Under the pieces are notes generated by a model that worked only from the letters and a program-made list of their open reading frames with translations, was not told the origin of the DNA and did no database searches. Of a DNA stretch of 31,353 nt, positions 27,187 through 31,353 are shown piece after piece. Position 1 is the first letter of the stretch, and every line of letters begins with the position of its first letter. Location: contig JAEZHS010000241.1 of the NCBI GenBank assembly GCA_023436825.1, forward strand, positions 1 through 31,353. The letters are read 5' to 3'. Source of the DNA: Pseudomonadota bacterium. Lineage in GTDB: Bacteria > Pseudomonadota > Alphaproteobacteria > Reyranellales > Reyranellaceae. The position numbers were made by a program, and so were the translations under genes.

Positions 27187-28176
27187 TCAGGCGTCCAGGA
27201 CCTTGATCTTGCCCGCGAGCAGATCCTTCTTGATCTCCTCGATCTTCGCCTTCTGCTCGGGCGTGGCCTTGCAGATCACCATGTCGGAGGCCTTCGGGCC
27301 CATCGCCAGGCCGAACGGCTTGAACTCCGGCTTCCAGGTGCCGGCCGCCGCCTGCTCCATGGCGTACTCGACCTGGAAGCCGACGCCGGTGATCGAATAG
27401 GCGACATAGAGCGGATCGGTGCCGCAGCGGTCGGTGTAGCTGCCGATGATGTGCGTACCCTTCTCGCGCGCCGCCTGTTCCATGCCGCGCAAGCCGAGAT
27501 TGAGGATGTGGTAGTGGATGTCGGCGCCCTGGGCGATGGCGGCGAGCGTCGCCTCCTTCGCCTTGGCGACGTCGTCGAAGTCGCCAGTGTAGCTCTCGAA
27601 GTACTTGATGTTGGGATTGATGTACTTCGCACCCTTGCCGAACTCGATGCCGGCATTCTTGATCGCCGGGATTTCCAGGCCGCCGACATAGGACACGCCG
27701 CCGGTCTTGGAGAGCATGGCAGCGGAAGCACCGGCAACGAAGGCGATCTCGGCCTGGCGCACGTCGTAGCCCGAGACATTGTCGGGCTTCTTCGGATCGG
27801 CATTGCCGCCGATGATGGCGAACTTCACCTTGGGGAAGCGCGGCGCCACCTTGAACACCGAGGCCTGGGTCTGGCCGCCAACGCCGATCACCAGCTCATT
27901 CTTGCCGGCGAGCGTGACCAGCACCTGCTCCATGTCGCCGAACTTCACGTTCTCGATGAACTTCACCGAGACCTTGGAGCCGAGGCTCTTCTCGGCCGCC
28001 TTCATGCCGTCGTAACCCGATTCCATCCAACCCTTGTCGGATTTCGAGCCCGGGATCAGAACGCCGACATTAAGCGGACCGGCGGCGCGAGCGGGCGCGT
28101 CGAGGCCGCCCAGCATCACAAGGCCTGCAGCACCGGCCGTGCCGGCCAGGAATCCGCGACGATCGAACTTGTTCAT
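27187..28176 (-). CDS. BMP-family (PnrA-like) solute-binding protein
   Basis: 329 residues from ATG 28176. GGGGGAA precedes the ATG; the in-frame upstream start at 28278 adds sequence with no homology. The N-terminus NKFDRRGFLAGTAGAAGLV is a twin-arginine (Tat-type) signal with cleavage near ARAA-G. Mature-domain motifs: NVGVLIPGSKSDKGWMESGYDGM, GVGGQTQASVFKVAPRFPKVKF, YDVRQAEIAFVAGASAAML. BMP proteins bind nucleosides or similar ligands in the periplasm. It is the first gene of the operon and divergent from the hydrolase at 28305. The ligand is unknown; Tat export is unusual only in that many homologues use Sec or lipoprotein signals. Confidence 0.93.
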   Translation of the reverse strand: MNKFDRRGFLAGTAGAAGLVMLGGLDAPARAAGPLNVGVLIPGSKSDKGWMESGYDGMKAAEKSLGSKVSVKFIENVKFGDMEQVLVTLAGKNELVIGVGGQTQASVFKVAPRFPKVKFAIIGGNADPKKPDNVSGYDVRQAEIAFVAGASAAMLSKTGGVSYVGGLEIPAIKNAGIEFGKGAKYINPNIKYFESYTGDFDDVAKAKEATLAAIAQGADIHYHILNLGLRGMEQAAREKGTHIIGSYTDRCGTDPLYVAYSITGVGFQVEYAMEQAAAGTWKPEFKPFGLAMGPKASDMVICKATPEQKAKIEEIKKDLLAGKIKVLDA

Positions 28177-28304
28177 GGCTATGTTCCCCCGCTCCTGGGT
28201 GTGTGATCCCCAACAAGGCAGAGGCAATCGGCGTGCCAACTGGCAGGGAACTTGCAACCGAGGCAATGGACGGCGCAATCACAAGGCGCTTCGGGGGAGA
28301 TCAA
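28177..28304. promoter_or_regulatory. Divergent control region of the BMP operon and second hydrolase
   Basis: 128 bp between divergent starts. It holds CAGAGGCAAT (28218-28227) and CCGAGGCAAT (28257-28266), 39 bp apart; a related CAGAGGCAATGGA occurs at 22695-22707 upstream of Hsp20. No clear -35/-10 pair was fixed. A shared operator is possible but rests only on these short repeats. Confidence 0.35.
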
Positions 28305-29081
28305 ATGGCCGACAAACTGCATCCTTTGAGCGCTCCGCGCGCCGGCTTCGCCTGGGGCGCCAATGCCCGCGAAATAGACATGGCGACGCCGCCCGCGAAG
28401 CCCGTTCCGCTCAAGATTTCGGCAGCGCCGCAGAACATCACCATCGATCTCAAGCGCACGGCCATGATCGTGGTCGACATGCAGAACGACTTCTGCGCCA
28501 AGGGCGGCTGGGTCGACCATCTCGGCGCCGACTACACGCCCGACCGCAAGCCCATCAAGCCTCTGCAGAAGCTGTTGCCGGCGCTGCGCAAGGCAGGCGT
28601 GCCCGTCATCTGGGTGAACTGGGGCAACCGGCCGGACCTCGCCAACATGCCGCCCAACCAGATCCATCTCTACAAGCCGGCCGGTACCGGCATCGGGCTG
28701 GGCGATCCGCTGCCCGGCAACGGCGCGTCTGTGCTGCAGAAGGATTCGTGGGCAGCGGCGATCGTCGACGAGCTGCCGCAGGAGCCCGAGGACATCAAGG
28801 TCGACAAGTATCGCATCTCTGGTTTCTGGGACACGCCGCTCGATTCCATCCTGCGCAACCTCGGCACGCGCACGGTGCTGTTCTCGGGCGTCAACACCGA
28901 CCAGTGCGTGCTGCATTCGCTGACCGACGCCAACTTCCTGGGCTATGGCTGTGTGCTGGTCGAGGATTGCTGCGCAACGACCTCGCCCGACTTCTGCACC
29001 AAAGCGGCGGTATGGAACGTCAAGAAGTGCTTCGGCTTCGTCACCGATTCGGGGAAGATGCTGAAGGCCCTGAAGAAGTAA
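28305..29081 (+). CDS. Isochorismatase-fold cysteine hydrolase (divergent)
   Basis: 258 residues from ATG 28305, chosen for GGGGGAGA 6 nt upstream; in-frame codons further left lack homology. The triad is D58 (VVDMQNDF), K168 (VDKYRISGFWDTPLD) and C201 (NTDQCVLHS). It has a longer N-terminal extension (about 45 residues) than the hydrolase at 22897. The pair of distinct isochorismatase-fold enzymes on both sides of one transporter operon suggests two hydrolytic steps on an amide or ureido compound. The sequence fits N-carbamoyl or ring-opening amidohydrolases but not one named activity. The next gene starts 8 bp after its stop. Confidence 0.9.
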   Translation: MADKLHPLSAPRAGFAWGANAREIDMATPPAKPVPLKISAAPQNITIDLKRTAMIVVDMQNDFCAKGGWVDHLGADYTPDRKPIKPLQKLLPALRKAGVPVIWVNWGNRPDLANMPPNQIHLYKPAGTGIGLGDPLPGNGASVLQKDSWAAAIVDELPQEPEDIKVDKYRISGFWDTPLDSILRNLGTRTVLFSGVNTDQCVLHSLTDANFLGYGCVLVEDCCATTSPDFCTKAAVWNVKKCFGFVTDSGKMLKALKK

Positions 29082-29089
29082 CCAAGCGT

Positions 29090-29782
29090 TTGCGCCAACT
29101 CGTCCTGCTGCCCGGCTTCATGTGCGACAAGGACCTGTGGACCGACATGGTCCCGGGTCTCGAAGCGCTCGGCACGATCCACTACGGAAACGTCTACGAG
29201 GATTCCACCCTCGAAGGCATGGCGCAGCGTGTGCTCGCCGCGTCGCCCGGGCGCTTCGTCCTGGTCGGCTTTTCGATGGGTGGCTTCGTCGCCCGCGTGC
29301 TCGCCCTGATGGCGCCCGAGCGCGTGACGGGCGTGGCCTTCGTCGCCTCGTCGGCGCGTGGCTATTCCAAGGAGGAGACCGAGCGGCGCAAGTCGGGCTA
29401 CCGTCCGGGCGACCGGCCACCACGCGCGGCGGGCGAGGTCACGACGGCGCGCGGCCTGCATCCCGACCGCGAGAACGATCCCGTCCTCCTGGAGCGCCTG
29501 CGCGGCATGCAGCGACGCCTTGGCCGCGAGGTGCGGGCACGCCAGGCGGCGCTGGTCCGCCTCGACGGCTATGCCGACCTCGAGCGCATCGCCTGCCCGT
29601 CCCTGGTTGTGGCCTGCCGCCAGGACCGCCTGCGCAGCTTTGCCGAGACCGAGCGCATGGCGCAGCACCTGCCCAACACGCGCTTCGCCATCCTCGAAGA
29701 TTGCGGCCACATGGCGCCGCTCGAACGGCCGCACGAACTGACGGCATTGCTGGCAAGCTGGATCGAGGCATCCAGGCTCTAA
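29090..29782 (+). CDS. Alpha/beta hydrolase (Ser nucleophile)
   Basis: About 230 residues. The start is taken as TTG 29090, 8 bp after the hydrolase stop, because RQLVLLPGFMCDKDLW is the usual start of this family and no ATG or GTG lies before it; the ribosome site is weak, so translation is probably coupled. Nucleophile elbow VGFSMGG (S62), acid in ACRQDRL, and catalytic His in EDCGHMAPLERP are all present. It resembles carboxylesterases or pimeloyl-ACP-methylester-esterase-like hydrolases, without the specific context for biotin synthesis. Probably part of the same plus-strand unit as the cysteine hydrolase. Confidence 0.85.
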   Translation: MRQLVLLPGFMCDKDLWTDMVPGLEALGTIHYGNVYEDSTLEGMAQRVLAASPGRFVLVGFSMGGFVARVLALMAPERVTGVAFVASSARGYSKEETERRKSGYRPGDRPPRAAGEVTTARGLHPDRENDPVLLERLRGMQRRLGREVRARQAALVRLDGYADLERIACPSLVVACRQDRLRSFAETERMAQHLPNTRFAILEDCGHMAPLERPHELTALLASWIEASRL

Positions 29783-29866
29783 GACATGAGGTAGTTTGGG
29801 GTGTTGTTCGGGCTTGAACAGGCCCCTGCCTGCGCCATGTTCCATGTCCTAACGGGACACCCGATC

Positions 29867-31276
29867 ATGAGCGAAGCCGATTCACTCTTTGCAGTCCTGA
29901 AGCAATCGGCTGATGCCGAATGCGCCGCAACGCTTGAACGATTTGTGCGCGATGCGCCCGACCGCCAGTTGAGCCGCGTCAACGTGCTCGACTTCGCCAA
30001 GCGCCAGGGCCTCGACGAGGAGCGCACGCTCTCCACCTTCCTCCAGGCTGCCCAGATCGGCCTGTTCGACATGTCCTGGAACGTGCTGTGTCCGAGCTGC
30101 AGCGGCGTGCTCGACGCCAATGCCTCGCTGAAGACGGTGAAGGCCGAGCACTACTACTGCGTCTTCTGCAACGTCAACGGCGAGCCCACGCTCGACGACA
30201 TGGTCGAGGTGAGCTTCACCGTGAATCCGCGCGCGCGCCGCATCGCGGCGCACAGTCCCGACCAGCTTCCGCTGTGGGAATACTACCGTCAGATCTTCTG
30301 GGGCCGCGGCGTCGACCTGCCCGACGACACTCTCGAGGCGGCAATGCAGCAGGTGACGCTCGACGCCGTCGAATTGCCGGCCGGCGAGAAGGCGTTTCTG
30401 TCCCTCCAGCTGCCGGCGGGTTTCATCATCGTGCTGGAGCCGGTGAGCCACGCCGCACAATTCATCAATGTAAAAGATGAGCCGACGCAGGAACGACAGA
30501 ACCTGACGCTGGTCTACAACAATGTGCGTGCGCCGGCGGGCGAGATGACCCTGCGGCCGGGACCGATCCGGCTGTCGCTGGAGAACCGCACGTCCGCGCG
30601 CGTGCTGCCGACGATCTGGGTGGTCGACGACAAGTTCACCGACGCGGTGGGCAAGCGGCGGCCGTTCCTGACCGCCAAGCGCCTGCTGTCGAACCAGACC
30701 TTCCGTGACATCTATCGCACCGACACGCTCGACGTAGACCAGCGGCTCAAGATCACCAGCCTCACCTTCCTGTTCACCGACCTCAAGGGGTCGACGGAGC
30801 TCTATGAGCGGGTCGGCGACCTCGTAGCGTTCGATCTGGTGCGCGAGCACTTCCGCACCCTGAACGAGATCGTCGTGGCCGAGGGCGGCGCCGTGGTCAA
30901 AACCATCGGCGACGCCGTAATGGCGACGTTCCTCACGCCCGACCATGCGCTGTCCGCGGCGCTGCGCATGCGCGAGGCCATGCGCAAACTGAACGAAACG
31001 CACGGCCGCGAGGACCTGCTGCTCAAGATCGGCATCCATGAAGGGCCATGCCTGGCGGTCAACCTGAACGAGCGACAGGACTATTTCGGGCAGACCGTGA
31101 ACATCGCCTCGCGTGTGCAGGGCCTGGCCCAGACACGCTCGATCCTGGCGACGGCACCGGTGATTGACAATCCCAGGAGCGCGAGCGTGCTCGGCAGCAA
31201 CGGCCCGAAGCCGCTGGCGCAGAGCCATCCCCTGCGCGGCGTCGCCGCCGAAGTCGCGGTCTACGAAATTCCTTAA
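29867..31276 (+). CDS. Class III adenylate/guanylate cyclase with Cys4 N-terminal region
   Basis: 469 residues from ATG 29867; in-frame ATGs at 29801 and 29837 are possible but less likely. The C-terminal cyclase domain (about 298-465) has the two metal Asp residues D305 (LFTDLKGST) and D349 (KTIGDAVM), plus FGQTVNIASRVQ with the transition-state Asn-x3-Arg. The N-terminal 290 residues resemble the DUF5939-type input region and hold C75-x2-C78 and C98-x2-C101, a possible zinc ribbon or redox site (CPSC...CVFC). No membrane segments, so it is probably a soluble sensor making cAMP or cGMP. It ends just before a palindromic repeat at the window edge. Confidence 0.9.
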   Translation: MSEADSLFAVLKQSADAECAATLERFVRDAPDRQLSRVNVLDFAKRQGLDEERTLSTFLQAAQIGLFDMSWNVLCPSCSGVLDANASLKTVKAEHYYCVFCNVNGEPTLDDMVEVSFTVNPRARRIAAHSPDQLPLWEYYRQIFWGRGVDLPDDTLEAAMQQVTLDAVELPAGEKAFLSLQLPAGFIIVLEPVSHAAQFINVKDEPTQERQNLTLVYNNVRAPAGEMTLRPGPIRLSLENRTSARVLPTIWVVDDKFTDAVGKRRPFLTAKRLLSNQTFRDIYRTDTLDVDQRLKITSLTFLFTDLKGSTELYERVGDLVAFDLVREHFRTLNEIVVAEGGAVVKTIGDAVMATFLTPDHALSAALRMREAMRKLNETHGREDLLLKIGIHEGPCLAVNLNERQDYFGQTVNIASRVQGLAQTRSILATAPVIDNPRSASVLGSNGPKPLAQSHPLRGVAAEVAVYEIP

Positions 31277-31279
31277 CGG

Positions 31280-31353
31280 GAGCGCCGGCCTCCGGCCGCT
31301 CGTGATCCTCGTCTTCCGGACCGCGCGCTTCCAGCGCGCTCATGATTCATGAG
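31280..31353. repeat. Palindromic repeat cluster, copy 5, cut by window end
   Basis: Starts 3 bp after the cyclase stop. It holds a near-palindrome between GAGCG and CCGCTC (31280-31301), the core TCTTCCGGACCGCG (31312-31325) shared with copies 1 and 2, a hairpin GCGCGCT/AGCGCGC (31323-31329 and 31333-31339), and CGCTCATGATTCATGA (31337-31352), identical to the spacer side of the 25588-25653 element. It links the two subtypes of the repeat family in one place. Confidence 0.75.

Overview
The window is a GC-rich (roughly two-thirds G+C by eye), gene-dense stretch of bacterial chromosome. The style of the proteins (M20 amidohydrolases, crotonases, acyl-CoA synthetase, HpcH/HpaI aldolase, BMP-type nucleoside ABC transporter, isochorismatase-fold hydrolases, DUF5939-like cyclase) and the codon use suggest a metabolically versatile, soil-type Alphaproteobacterium, perhaps a Reyranella-like or other Rhodospirillales/Hyphomicrobiales organism. 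The genus is an inference. No rRNA, tRNA, CRISPR array, replication origin or intact mobile element was seen.

Layout. 1-1298: two overlapping M20 amidohydrolase genes, the first cut by the window edge. 1410-4195: a secreted M23 peptidase, an alpha/beta hydrolase with a Cys nucleophile motif, and a convergent HpcH/HpaI aldolase. 4404-7481: a small secreted Cys protein whose ribosome site lies in a hairpin, then a crotonase plus acyl-CoA synthetase pair. 7549-12110: a PhzF-family enzyme, a membrane protein, a class II aldolase divergent from a LysE exporter, and a methyltransferase. 12145-15075: an Lrp regulator divergent from a large homodimeric E1-type thiamine-diphosphate enzyme. 15101-15553: remnants of a divergent IclR regulator/isomerase pair joined at a deletion scar. 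15664-18765: mtnA, an overlapping MFS gene and an enoyl-CoA hydratase. 18773-19261: a truncated IS5-type transposase. 19389-21200: an MBL-fold hydrolase convergent with a metallophosphoesterase that has an altered metal motif. 21201-22151: decayed DNA with a solute-binding-protein remnant and an orphan promoter. 22152-22634: Hsp20. 22897-28176, minus strand: a compact operon BMP binding protein, double ATPase, permease, permease, cysteine hydrolase. 28305-29782, plus strand: a second cysteine hydrolase and an alpha/beta hydrolase, divergent from the operon. 29867-31276: a class III nucleotide cyclase with a Cys4 N-terminal region.

Metabolic reading. The clearest functional unit is 22897-29782: uptake of a nucleoside-like or N-heterocyclic compound by a BMP/PnrA-type ABC importer, followed by hydrolysis by two isochorismatase-fold amidohydrolases and possibly an esterase. 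The two M20 amidohydrolases at the left edge have related N-C bond cleaving chemistry, but nothing links them to this unit directly.

The most unusual structural feature is a family of short GC-rich palindromes with TCATGA-type linkers near 12115, 20375, 22879, 25588 and 31280. Two of them run into coding sequence. At 25588-25653 a perfect 26-bp inverted repeat encodes the last residues and stop codon of the ABC ATPase, and also supplies the ribosome site and part of the start codon of the next permease. At 22897-22929 another encodes the C-terminus and stop codon of the cysteine hydrolase.
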